In this document: piece after piece, positions 16,618 through 25,090 of the stretch
How positions within the stretch are numbered: the first letter of the stretch is position 1
Layout of the letters: every line of letters starts with the position of its first letter
Origin: JAPLUA01 sp964625855
GTDB taxonomy: Bacteria > Verrucomicrobiota > Verrucomicrobiia > Limisphaerales > UBA8199
Length of the DNA: 64,000 nucleotides
NCBI GenBank assembly: GCA_964625855.1
Contig: CAZVFC010000009.1
Coordinates: 62,001 to 126,000 of the forward strand
Direction of reading: 5' to 3'
Notes under the pieces: generated by a model
The model's input: the letters and a program-made list of their open reading frames with translations, nothing else
The model's database searches: none
What the model was told of the DNA's origin: nothing
Made by a program: the position numbers and the translations under genes

Positions 16618-19600
16618 TTATTCCGGAGGCAGGACGCTAAAACTCTCGATGACGGGATGAAGATTGTTGATCAGGGGCGGAAGGCCTTGCTGGTAGGGCT
16701 GAACCCCGTCGAACCGCACCACAGTGCGCGTGGCAACCTCCGCGGTGATCTGGTAGTTGGTAACCATGCCGAAGTAGGGCCCGCTGGTGACCCGGGACCG
16801 CGGCGCGGGCTTCAGGGTCTGACCGTAAGCGTAAATTACCACGCGCGGCGTCTGGTCGCATTTCAACAGCCCAAGTATCTGCTGTGGTATGCGCTCCAAA
16901 GTAGCGTCGCTCAATCCGCTGCGCTGCTCAGGAGTGAGACCATCCACACCCTTCGCGTTGGGATTACCCAGGTTCAAGAACGGCGAAACCTGAGCCCAGT
17001 AGCCGTTTGGATATGAACCCACGTAGGTCTGAGGGTAGGTAGCCGTCAATTCCGGTACGGTCAGTAAATCGCCGAGGCGCTGGAAAGCCGCCGTGGGAAA
17101 CCTCTTGGGGTCGGCCCGCGTAGCATTGATGGCCCTTACGAGCCGTGCGACGCCAGCATCGTCATTGGCTCCGGCAGGCTCTATTGGCACTGGAATGAGA
17201 ATTCCATTGCCGGCTGCATCAACATTATTGCTGAGAACGATGACACCACTCAGGACGGCCGACCAGGCCGCCAGATTCGTCTGGTTGATGGACAGCCGGC
17301 CGCGAGTCGCGCCGGCGTCAATCGCTGTAGTGAAAAGATCCAGCACCCGGGAGTCGTTCCTTGGCTGGCTGAAGTAGCCATCATAAGCAACCACACCGTT
17401 AGTGAATGGCACTGGAGCGGTGACGCGTGGGAAGTAGACCGCCTCTGGGGGCAGGATCATATTGGTGGAAAACTGCCCAAAATTTGTGACCATCTCCCAG
17501 TTGCCGGTCCAATTCGTCCAAATGCCAAAGGGAACATCAGGCGATTTGAGGTAAATCGTCTGCCAGGGCGTCCCGCGGTGTACCCGCCCCAGCCAACCAA
17601 TGTGCGGGAGTTTGTTGGCTGGAAAGTCCCAGTCATCGGAGGAGGCGAATGCTCTGGCTACCGAGTCCTTGACCCGCCAATCATATTTCGTGGCTGAGGC
17701 ACTGCCACTAATCGGGTTTCCGCCCCAGGGCTCGAAACGGCTATTCACCCCCCGATAAGGAGTGGGAGGTAGGTCCGTTCCGCTGGGGAGCCGATCCAGA
17801 TAGTAGTCTTTGGAAAAGTCCTTGGTGTTCTTCAAATCGCTGACGGTGTAGTGCACCAGCGGATCATTGGCCTGCCAGAGGGTGACCACGCGAATGTTGC
17901 GGAAGGGCTGGAACGGGGCCGCAAAGGTGTTCACTTTAGGATAGACCCCAAGCCCGAGGTCAAATTGGTCCTGGAATCTGGCGATGGCTTTGTTTCTGTC
18001 GCTACCGAAAATTGGGTCAGGCAGGGAACTGTTCCAGTCGGCGTTTGGCATGGACCCCTTGCTGGCATCAATCTGCTGCCGGATCCCGAACGTCAAGTTG
18101 GGATCAACACCTGGGCCACCTGCGCGGTTTGTGCACCACATGCTGCCGGGCCGGTAAACCTGGCTGTAGGTCGTGCCGCAAGCGGAGCCTCCGTCGGTGC
18201 TCTGCATCAGGGCGTCCGTGAGATCCACCTCCTTATTAGCAGCGAGGTTGACGTAGTCAACAAGCTCAGGTTCGTTGGGGTTGGTGATATCGAGCAGGGC
18301 ATACCGAAGCCGCGCTTTGATAATGACCTTGAAAAGGGGGATGTTATAATTAGTCTGCCCGGGCGTTCGGTCAACCGGCCCATTCACCACGAATTTATCA
18401 TTGTAGAACGAATACACGGAGTTCGTCGGCATGAAAACGTATGGCATGGTCGGGGAACCCAACGGTGTGATGAAAGAATTCTGAGGGTAGGTCGGATTAT
18501 AACCCCCCCAGAATGTAATGGGCGGGATATTTGTCGGCACCATGGGGCGGTGGTTTTGATTAAGGTACCTGCTCGTTGTCGAAGCGAGGTTGGTTACGAA
18601 AATGCTTACATCAGGCCAAACCTGCATCCGCAAAGGGCGGGTGGAATTCACGGCGTAGGAGTTCCAGGCTTGGAGGCCCATGACGTTGGTGATCGTAAGC
18701 AGATACACTGGATCAATTTCATTTACTGGGGCCGTGGTGGAAGTTCCGTTGCGATGGAATATCAGTTTGCGAGCAACCTGTATCTGCGTGTCCATGGTCA
18801 TCTGGTCAAAGTTCGGCAAACCTTTCCTGGCCCCTATCACCAGCGGCACGTTGTAAACCATGCTGCCAGGCTGCACAAACGTATCGTTTAGATCGGAGAA
18901 GTCATGCGGCGGATTGTTAGTCATCTCGCCTGTAAAAGGATTATTTCGTGGTATCAAGTCTCTGGAGTTGAGTTCTCTGTAGTTGACAATGAAAACCCGC
19001 CTTGGACTGTTCCCGCTGCGCGGCAGCTCGCTGAAGAGAGGCCGGAACACCGTTGGTAAGGGATAACCCAATGAGTTGGTGCGGTTGATGCTGGCATCGT
19101 AAGCATTCGCGGCGACCTGCAGCAGCCGCTGAACTGAAGGGGTATACAAGTTGGTGGGTGAGATGGGGATGTGAAGGTTTGTAACCAGTACCCCGCCGAT
19201 GGTATCAGTAACGAGGAGGTTTGTCGCGTACAGGCGATCACCGACCGTGTACCCCGCGTCCACCAGTAGGCGGATGGCAAGGTTCGTGAAGAACTGGACC
19301 GGCTGCCAATTCGTAAACCCCGTAGCTGCGTTCGGCACCACGTATCCGTTGCTGTTAACATTGCAGTAGTTGAGATTCAGCTTGTTCTCTGGCTCGGGCG
19401 CAGAATCAGTGCCGAGCTGCGAAAGCAGGCGATAGAAGGTGTATCGGTCGTAGGAATTGGTCTGCGAGCCCGCCAATTTGAGCCGTCTGGTGAGCGAATA
19501 GCTGGAAGCTAGGTCCACGGGCCGGAGGTTCGCTGCAGTTTTGCTTTCATCAAAGAAATCCTGAGGGCTGGAGAAGGCATTGGGACTGTAGGAGCCAGAC

Positions 19601-20841
19601 CAGGGGTATTTGGCTACAACTCGCGCCTGGTTGGTAGCGGGAAACGGCCACCAAGTGCCGGTCATCAGAGGCCCGGCTGCATAGGCGTCCATTGACATCG
19701 CGCTGAAGGCGCTATCGCCGCGGCCCTCGAACAGATCGGAGATGTTTGCAAGCGACTGATAGTTCTTGTTGTAGCGATAGGCGAGACACCCGGTCGCATT
19801 GGCGAAGGCATCACCGCTGTTCGGAAGGCCAAGGTTGGTGACGTACCAGTAGGAATTGACAAACCCAAAAGGGCTTAACTGAATGGGCCAAAGGTTCGTG
19901 TTCAAGTCCACCAGGAAGGCCGCCAAGTTGATTTCGGAGGGTAGGATACCCTGGTTGCGCACAAAGCCGTCAGGCGCACGGTCCATTCCTGGGGGCGAAG
20001 GACGCCTTGAGAAGCGGGCCGCGTTGTGAATGGCATTGATATCCAGGGCTTGCCCGGCGGGCACGACGAAATAGGCATAGCGGGAGGAAAACAGGTTGTC
20101 GGGCGAATGGCGCATCTCCGGGTGCTGTAAGATCCCAAGCCACTGTGGATCTCCGACCAAGGTATCGCTGATGACACCGCCGCTCTGGTCTGTAATCCGT
20201 TGTCCTGCGTTATTCGTGAGCGGCAGCAAACCGGTTCGATCAAATGCTCCGTTGCGGTTCAGGTCCACGTAGAACCGGAATTCATTGGACCGCAAGCCGA
20301 GCGGTGGGTTGGGGTTAGTGACGACGAACACCGGAGGGCGGGGGTTGTAGAAGAGGTTGGCGAGGTTCTGCAAGGCGTCGCTGGCGGTAAGCGGCGTGCC
20401 AGCGGTCGTGTAATCGTAATTGACATTATCCAGAAGACTCGAGCCGGGGTCGAATCCAGCCTCCTTGATATAGTTGACCGAAGCGAGGGGTCCGTTTGTG
20501 TATGGATTATTGGATGCAAGGATGGGGGCGAGGAAGTCAGCAATCGCGCGGTCTCGCCCGGCGTCGGCGGCCAGCCGAGCGATGCTGAGATCGGTCTGGG
20601 TCGTAACCGAGCCCTTTTCCGCGGTGCTCACCACCAGGAAGGTGATCGCCATGAAGGTGATCACGGCGAGCAGGATCAGCGTGATGACCAGGGCAACGCC
20701 TTTCTCCGGGTGGCGGGTGGCGTGTGGCGAGTGGCGAGTGACAGGAAGGCCGGGGATGAGCCGGGAGACGAAATGCGACGGGCGGGAACCTGCGTTCCGC
20801 ATCCTGCATTCTTCATTCTTCATTCTGCATTCTGCATTCAT
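16618..20841 (-). CDS. Pseudopilin-cassette protein A (PilX-like N-terminus, 1407 aa)
   Basis: The protein has a 47-residue N-terminal extension made of heptamer-repeat peptides, then KGVALVITLILLAVITFMAI, a PilX/GspK-like membrane segment, and a roughly 1300-residue exported region rich in Asn, Thr, Tyr and Pro. Position and architecture match protein A of the four-gene 'Verru_Chthon' cassette known from Verrucomicrobium and Chthoniobacter; I infer this from synteny and N-terminus, not from a profile hit. GspK-like proteins are expected at the tip of a pseudopilus. The ATG overlaps the stop of gene C by 4 nt, fixing the start. It is the last gene of the operon. Confidence 0.75.
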   Translation of the reverse strand: MNAECRMKNEECRMRNAGSRPSHFVSRLIPGLPVTRHSPHATRHPEKGVALVITLILLAVITFMAITFLVVSTAEKGSVTTQTDLSIARLAADAGRDRAIADFLAPILASNNPYTNGPLASVNYIKEAGFDPGSSLLDNVNYDYTTAGTPLTASDALQNLANLFYNPRPPVFVVTNPNPPLGLRSNEFRFYVDLNRNGAFDRTGLLPLTNNAGQRITDQSGGVISDTLVGDPQWLGILQHPEMRHSPDNLFSSRYAYFVVPAGQALDINAIHNAARFSRRPSPPGMDRAPDGFVRNQGILPSEINLAAFLVDLNTNLWPIQLSPFGFVNSYWYVTNLGLPNSGDAFANATGCLAYRYNKNYQSLANISDLFEGRGDSAFSAMSMDAYAAGPLMTGTWWPFPATNQARVVAKYPWSGSYSPNAFSSPQDFFDESKTAANLRPVDLASSYSLTRRLKLAGSQTNSYDRYTFYRLLSQLGTDSAPEPENKLNLNYCNVNSNGYVVPNAATGFTNWQPVQFFTNLAIRLLVDAGYTVGDRLYATNLLVTDTIGGVLVTNLHIPISPTNLYTPSVQRLLQVAANAYDASINRTNSLGYPLPTVFRPLFSELPRSGNSPRRVFIVNYRELNSRDLIPRNNPFTGEMTNNPPHDFSDLNDTFVQPGSMVYNVPLVIGARKGLPNFDQMTMDTQIQVARKLIFHRNGTSTTAPVNEIDPVYLLTITNVMGLQAWNSYAVNSTRPLRMQVWPDVSIFVTNLASTTSRYLNQNHRPMVPTNIPPITFWGGYNPTYPQNSFITPLGSPTMPYVFMPTNSVYSFYNDKFVVNGPVDRTPGQTNYNIPLFKVIIKARLRYALLDITNPNEPELVDYVNLAANKEVDLTDALMQSTDGGSACGTTYSQVYRPGSMWCTNRAGGPGVDPNLTFGIRQQIDASKGSMPNADWNSSLPDPIFGSDRNKAIARFQDQFDLGLGVYPKVNTFAAPFQPFRNIRVVTLWQANDPLVHYTVSDLKNTKDFSKDYYLDRLPSGTDLPPTPYRGVNSRFEPWGGNPISGSASATKYDWRVKDSVARAFASSDDWDFPANKLPHIGWLGRVHRGTPWQTIYLKSPDVPFGIWTNWTGNWEMVTNFGQFSTNMILPPEAVYFPRVTAPVPFTNGVVAYDGYFSQPRNDSRVLDLFTTAIDAGATRGRLSINQTNLAAWSAVLSGVIVLSNNVDAAGNGILIPVPIEPAGANDDAGVARLVRAINATRADPKRFPTAAFQRLGDLLTVPELTATYPQTYVGSYPNGYWAQVSPFLNLGNPNAKGVDGLTPEQRSGLSDATLERIPQQILGLLKCDQTPRVVIYAYGQTLKPAPRSRVTSGPYFGMVTNYQITAEVATRTVVRFDGVQPYQQGLPPLINNLHPVIESFSVLPPE
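20709..20840. repeat. Heptamer tracts in the leader of cassette gene A
   Basis: Two tracts lie between the start codon and the membrane segment. About 20800-20840 has six units of attctgc/attcttc covering the first 14 codons. About 20709-20744 has five units of the gtggcga/gtggcgg/gtggcgt type, encoding residues about 33-45. The start codon itself lies inside the attctgc array. Confidence 0.85.
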
Positions 20842-21875
20842 TGGAAAGCGGCGGGATCAACGTTGCGGATGGGGACGCGCTGGCGGAAGAGGTGCACGCG
20901 GGTGCTGAGGTCCTCCCGCTGGAAGTAATTGCGGCGGGCGGTGGCGTCCTGAATCGAGTTATAGCGGGCCAGGATGCGGGGCTCGAGGATGCCCAGTTCG
21001 AGCTCGAGGAACGCCGGCACGGCATTGCTCCAGGAGTAACAGACCTCCAGGCGGTCCGGGTAGCCTGCTCTTGGACGGACCGAGGCATGACGTAACACCC
21101 CGTAAACGAAAGGAAGGTTGGGAGAATACATGCGGTAGTCAAAGAGTGCATTCGTAGTGACGCCGTCACTGAAGATCGGAAAGCCGTTGGTGGCGAAAGC
21201 CCGGACCTGGAAATGGACGACGCCATCGCAGACCCGGTTGGAGATGGTGCTGAAGCCCGGTCGGCAGGCGAATTGGAAGTTCGTAAAGAGGTTGAGGGGT
21301 TCCATCGGCATGCCCTTGGGTGGATCGCCCCACGCGCCCTTGGAAAGGACAGGCATCGTTTGCGAGAACCGGTAAAGGCTGCCGACCCCCGCCTGGCCCG
21401 GGGCAATCTCCGCTGGCCAGAGTAGTCCGTTGGCATCCGGGGTCCGCACACAGTAGCCGATGCCCGTCCAGGTCTGGTTCTGGCGCGTCAGGATGAAAAC
21501 GTCCTCCAGGTAATAGGTGCGCGCGAGCGTCGTACCCGGCAGCTTCTGCGTTAGTGGAGTCGCATTGAAAACTTGCGCATAGTAGTTAACTGCGTTCCGG
21601 CGCGAAGGGGTGAGCTGTTCGAACTCGCGCGCCATCATATCCGTGACGGCGCGCGCCGACTCCAGCACATCGGTTTGGGTCATGCTCGACGTGTAGGCCC
21701 TCTGTGTCTGGTTGAACATGGCGAACAAGCCCAGAATGATGAACGAGAGCAGGGCGACGGTAACGAGGATTTCAACCAGGGAGAAGGCTTGTGAAGTGAC
21801 GGGTGACGAGTGACGAGTGACAGACCCGTGGTCCGTGGTCTGCAGTCCGTGGTCTTTAGTCTGTAGAGTGTTCAC
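20838..21875 (-). CDS. Pseudopilin-cassette protein C
   Basis: This is a prepilin-like protein of 345 aa. I take GTG at 21875 as the start because it overlaps the stop of gene B by 4 nt (GTGA), as in the neighbouring junctions; a longer frame from 22052 would cut into gene B. The leader is 30 residues, heptamer-encoded, and ends in SQA before FSLVEILVTVALLSFIILGL. Cleavage is expected at Ala30|Phe31. The downstream MTQTDVLESARAVTDMMARE fits GspJ-like minor pseudopilins. It matches cassette protein C by position and architecture. Confidence 0.8.
   Translation of the reverse strand: MNTLQTKDHGLQTTDHGSVTRHSSPVTSQAFSLVEILVTVALLSFIILGLFAMFNQTQRAYTSSMTQTDVLESARAVTDMMAREFEQLTPSRRNAVNYYAQVFNATPLTQKLPGTTLARTYYLEDVFILTRQNQTWTGIGYCVRTPDANGLLWPAEIAPGQAGVGSLYRFSQTMPVLSKGAWGDPPKGMPMEPLNLFTNFQFACRPGFSTISNRVCDGVVHFQVRAFATNGFPIFSDGVTTNALFDYRMYSPNLPFVYGVLRHASVRPRAGYPDRLEVCYSWSNAVPAFLELELGILEPRILARYNSIQDATARRNYFQREDLSTRVHLFRQRVPIRNVDPAAFQ
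21796..21870. repeat. Heptamer tracts in the leader of cassette gene C
   Basis: From the membrane segment towards the start there are three to four units of gtgacga/gtgacgg (about 21796-21823), then degenerate ggtccgt-type units including cagtccg and tagtctg forms (about 21828-21870). The tract fills the interval between the GTG start and the processing site. Two unrelated heptamers therefore sit side by side. Confidence 0.85.
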
Positions 21876-22804
21876 GGCGCTTTGACGTAGGTTCCGGCTT
21901 GGAAGAAATAGAGGTCGTAAGGTGTTGGCTGGATTGGGTTTGGCGTTGGCGGGAAGCCCGGTTCGTTCACCCTCTGGATAGAACCACCAATCATGGTGCG
22001 TAAGGACTGCTGGCTTGGACCAGTCTTTCCTTTCGTGTCCACCAAAGGCCAACGGAAGGTCAGTCGCAAATCAAACAGGTTGCTCTTCAGGCTGGGCGGT
22101 AGCCAAAGGCCCGACCCCGGTTCGTAGTAAGTCCCGTAGTTGATGATCTCGGGCCTTAACCGGTAGCTGAAGGCGAGGTCCTGGACAGCGGCGTTGTCCT
22201 GCGGGTACTTCTCGCTGGCGGGTCCGCTCAGGGCGCGCACATAGGCCACAACGTGGTTGCTGTAAAAGCCGTTGGGCAGCGGGACATACTTCGGAGTGCT
22301 TAGCAGGCCAATGATCCGCAGACCGTTGGTGAGCGGAAACGGAAGGCTCGTGGTGGAACCCCATGGGGTGTAGCCAAAGACCTCCGGCCTGCTGGGAACG
22401 CCCTGGCCGGTGTAACGGGTGACGGTATTCGTGATTGCCATGACGTACTTCGGCAAGTCATCGAGACCCTGGGCGCCGTTGCGGATTGCATCCAGGAAGA
22501 CGCTGGCGTCCTGGTTAATGATCGTCTCCTCGCGGTTCTGCTTCTGCACGCCCATCCCGATGGGGAGAATGCCCAGGATGGCGACCAGCGCAAAGCCGAT
22601 GACCGCCAGGCTGATGGCGATCTCGATCATCGTAAAGCCCCGGGAGGAGTGACGGGTGGCGAGTGACGAATGACGCGGGAAGCGGGAAGCGGGACGCGTG
22701 AAACGTGATACGTGATACGTGAAACGTGAAACGTGAAACGTGAAACGTGATGCGGGAGGCAGCATTCTGCATTCTGCATTCTGCATTCTGCATTCTGTTT
22801 TCAT
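21872..22804 (-). CDS. Pseudopilin-cassette protein B
   Basis: This 310-aa prepilin-like protein has an unusually long, basic leader of 56 residues ending in SSRG, then FTMIEIAISLAVIGFALVAI. It is the only pseudopilin here with the canonical Gly at -1, and the +5 Glu is present. GspI/GspH-like minor pseudopilins have this topology. The ATG overlaps the stop of gene D by 4 nt, so the repeat-encoded leader really is translated if gene B is. It matches cassette protein B by order and by the motif GILPIGMGVQKQNREETI. Confidence 0.8.
   Translation of the reverse strand: MKTECRMQNAECRMLPPASRFTFHVSRFTYHVSRFTRPASRFPRHSSLATRHSSRGFTMIEIAISLAVIGFALVAILGILPIGMGVQKQNREETIINQDASVFLDAIRNGAQGLDDLPKYVMAITNTVTRYTGQGVPSRPEVFGYTPWGSTTSLPFPLTNGLRIIGLLSTPKYVPLPNGFYSNHVVAYVRALSGPASEKYPQDNAAVQDLAFSYRLRPEIINYGTYYEPGSGLWLPPSLKSNLFDLRLTFRWPLVDTKGKTGPSQQSLRTMIGGSIQRVNEPGFPPTPNPIQPTPYDLYFFQAGTYVKAP
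22648..22798. repeat. Heptamer tracts in the leader of cassette gene B
   Basis: At 22763-22798 there are five perfect attctgc units. At about 22648-22756 there is a continuous 7-bp periodic run that drifts through gtgacgg, gtggcga, gcgggaa, gcgtgaa, acgtgat and acgtgaa. Together they encode nearly all of the 56-residue leader. The drift shows one 7-bp register carrying several sequence variants. Confidence 0.9.
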
Positions 22805-23781
22805 TGGACCTTCATGTGTTCGATGCGGCCACGGCCGGTCAGTTGGTCAACATAGACCAGCTTGTAATTGTTGGTCGTGTTGCCGGAGGGCGCCTCGCGG
22901 TACTCGAGCGGTTGAGCCACCGCCGCTTTCGTGGCCGGGTCGCGCGCGTAGCTAATGTTGCCCTCGGTGATCGGGATGAATTCCGGTTGCGCCTGAAGTT
23001 CCCCCTGGGCGTTCACAAGCTGGCCCATGCCGTTGAAAGCAATGTAGGGAAGAGTGATCCAGCGGTTTGTGCCATTTATGGTTGCCGCCGGGGCCGTTTG
23101 CTCCAGAGGGAATGGGAAAATGTTGTCGGCGTTGAATCCATAGACCGTGTGAGCGACAACGGGGTTGACAACGACGTTGGTAAGGATGGTAAGAACCTGC
23201 CTGGGATTGTTCGGGCTAGAATATAAGAACTTCTGAGGGGAAATGTAGGCTCCTTGCGGCAGGGTTCGCCAGCGCTCCAACAAGTACCGCGGGTAGTTCA
23301 CGCCGGGTTGGTCGCCGACGCTCCGTAGCACCACAAAGTTGTAACCGACCATTTGCTTGTCGAGAAGGTTGGCAGCCGCGGCCCGGTCGGCGTCAGTCCA
23401 GTTAACGTTGTAATTGGGCTGGATAGCGGGGTCCCAGAAGCTGGGGGGCACAAAGACCATATAGACGGTCGTGCGGTGGCTCAGGGCGAGCTGCCGGGCG
23501 CGGGTGACCGCGTCGAGCAACTGGCGCGTGGCGGCATTGCCGACGTTGGGCTTGAGGCTCTTGAGATTGGGCAGGGCGATGGCCGCCAGAATGCCCATGA
23601 TCGCGATGACCGTCAGCAACTCCAACAGCGTAAAAGCGGCGGCAAGAGGGAGTGACGAGCGACGGGTGACGAGCCACCGAAGCGTGGTCCGTGGTCCGTG
23701 GTCCGTGGTCCGTGGTCCACAGTCCCGTGGTCCGTGGTCTCGTGGTCGCGTAGTCCCGTGGTCCTGCAGTCCGGTCTTCAT
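22801..23781 (-). CDS. Pseudopilin-cassette protein D
   Basis: This 326-aa prepilin-like protein has a 49-residue leader of DHGPRTT-type repeats, then AFTLLELLTVIAIMGILAAI; processing is expected at Ala49|Phe50. The following LDAVTRARQLALSHRTTVYM is characteristic of GspH/FimT-type and cassette D proteins. The ATG overlaps the stop of the upstream pseudopilin by 4 nt. It is the first of the four cassette genes (order D-B-C-A). An envelope or secretion role is inferred from family; the substrate is unknown. Confidence 0.8.
   Translation of the reverse strand: MKTGLQDHGTTRPRDHGPRDCGPRTTDHGPRTTLRWLVTRRSSLPLAAAFTLLELLTVIAIMGILAAIALPNLKSLKPNVGNAATRQLLDAVTRARQLALSHRTTVYMVFVPPSFWDPAIQPNYNVNWTDADRAAAANLLDKQMVGYNFVVLRSVGDQPGVNYPRYLLERWRTLPQGAYISPQKFLYSSPNNPRQVLTILTNVVVNPVVAHTVYGFNADNIFPFPLEQTAPAATINGTNRWITLPYIAFNGMGQLVNAQGELQAQPEFIPITEGNISYARDPATKAAVAQPLEYREAPSGNTTNNYKLVYVDQLTGRGRIEHMKVQ
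23650..23775. repeat. Heptamer tracts in the leader of cassette gene D
   Basis: At about 23650-23672 there are gtgacga-type units. From about 23683 there are five ggtccgt units, then degenerate ones (cagtccc, tagtccc, ggtctcg) up to 23775. The tract ends 4 nt from the ATG at 23779-23781, so nearly the whole pre-cleavage leader is repeat-encoded. Confidence 0.9.
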
Positions 23782-24641
23782 TGCTTCCAGCTCAGAACGT
23801 TGTCTTTGTTGGCGCCCTTGTTAGCCTTTCCATCCCGATGATTCGGGGGGAGGTTCCCCCCGGAAGGAAGTGGGGTAGTGCCGTCGTTCGGCTCGATCAT
23901 CTTGTCGGGACCGGCAGACCAAACCATCACGGGGGAATTCGCCTCGAAAACAGTGGAGCCGTTGTTTGGCAGAGTTATCTTGCTGAGGCCGTTCAACCCT
24001 CGGCCAATGTTGTCGGGATCTTCCGAGATTTTGCTATCGCGATAGAAGGCATCGCGCGCTTTGTCATCGTAGTTGAGGTCCACCGTAATCACGTAGGGGT
24101 TGTTCCAGGGGTCGCGATACACCCCATCCGGGCCGACTCCGGGGGAATTGACATCGTTAGCCTTGTTCGCATTGAGGTAGGTGTTCCGTTGCGGGTTCTT
24201 GACGTGGCCCTGGTTGATAGTGGTCATGGAGGGCGGCCCGGGCCAGGACTCCACATCCATCAGCACGGCCATGACCTCGGAATTATTGGCCGTGTAACTC
24301 AAACCGGGGATGGCAACGGTCTTCGTGCCGCCTGGGGTCTTAAATATCCCGCCGTAGGTGAAGTCCTCGGGTCCGCCCGCAGAGGCTGCGCTCATGGCAT
24401 TGTTGGCCCCCACGCTGGAGACCGGGAACTTGCCGCTGTTATCCGACTCGTAGGAATGAATGGCGTTGGCAATCTGGCCGGTCTGCAACTGGGCCTTGGC
24501 GATCTGCGCCCGGATCTTGGCCCGACCAAGCGTCGGCAGGAGGAGCGCGGCGAGGATGGCGATGATGCTGATGACGACGAGCAATTCGATGAGCGTGAAG
24601 GCCAGGCGCGAGGGATTGGAGTTGGAGGCTTTGGTTTTCAT
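23778..24641 (-). CDS. GspG-like pseudopilin without leader repeats
   Basis: The likely start is ATG 24641, giving 287 aa. It yields a normal 14-residue leader (MKTKASNSNPSRLA) before FTLIELLVVISIIAILAALL; the frame is open further upstream to 25088 but that part is a palindromic-repeat spacer. Ala14 is at -1 and the +5 Glu is present. The C-terminal half, with the D-x-W-x-N-P-Y pattern (RDPWNNPYVI), is typical of major GspG-type pseudopilins. Its stop overlaps the ATG of cassette gene D. Confidence 0.85.
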   Translation of the reverse strand: MKTKASNSNPSRLAFTLIELLVVISIIAILAALLLPTLGRAKIRAQIAKAQLQTGQIANAIHSYESDNSGKFPVSSVGANNAMSAASAGGPEDFTYGGIFKTPGGTKTVAIPGLSYTANNSEVMAVLMDVESWPGPPSMTTINQGHVKNPQRNTYLNANKANDVNSPGVGPDGVYRDPWNNPYVITVDLNYDDKARDAFYRDSKISEDPDNIGRGLNGLSKITLPNNGSTVFEANSPVMVWSAGPDKMIEPNDGTTPLPSGGNLPPNHRDGKANKGANKDNVLSWKQ

Positions 24642-25090
24642 AGGATGGTTCGGAGCATAAGACGTAAGGCGTGAAGATTTACAGCGAAGACGCGAAGGCG
24701 CGCAGACGCATCGGTGCAAAGAGAAACTGCCGATGGACAACGAGGAACACAGGTTCAGGGGTCCGGACGCCCGTTTGGCCCGCTTGTGAAATGGAGAGGC
24801 ATCTGCTGGATGACCTGCCGCGCGAAGCGTATGGAGTGCGTCCAGCTTGCTGGCGCTGTCGCAGGGCAGGGAGCGCTTCGAAAGCGGGAGCAAGCTCCGC
24901 GCACTCCAAACGCTTCGCGCAATGCGGTGGCGGCTTCGCGGTGCTGTGTTGATAGGCGTCCCTCCGTGGTTTCCCGGAATCGTTACGGCCACCTGCGGGA
25001 GCCAGGCAACATCCTGCCAGGCCACGGGCAGCCGGCGCGCAGCGGTCCGCAGGCTCCGGTTCAAGGATATGGCAGTGCGTTGCGACATCG
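24642..25090. other. Spacer of 449 bp between two pseudopilin genes
   Basis: No gene is supported here. It holds the palindrome at 24820-24920. An open frame runs through it in phase with the downstream pseudopilin, but its composition is unlike the neighbouring genes and it would give an implausible 163-residue leader. This gap could carry a second promoter for the D-B-C-A operon. Confidence 0.5.
24820..24920. repeat. 101-bp imperfect palindrome
   Basis: Outer arms gcgcgaagcgtatggagtgc (24820-24839) and its complement gcactccaaacgcttcgcgc (24901-24920) match with one mismatch. Inner segments cagcttgctggcgct and agcgggagcaagctcc are partly complementary around a gcgcttcgaaagcg centre. No coding potential is evident. 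It is not obviously related to the 16.4/54.5-kb element. Confidence 0.7.

Noticed and set aside
24642..25088. N-terminal extension of the pseudopilin at 23778-24641
   Set aside because: It would create a 163-residue leader translated from a palindromic spacer; ATG 24641 gives a standard 14-residue leader.
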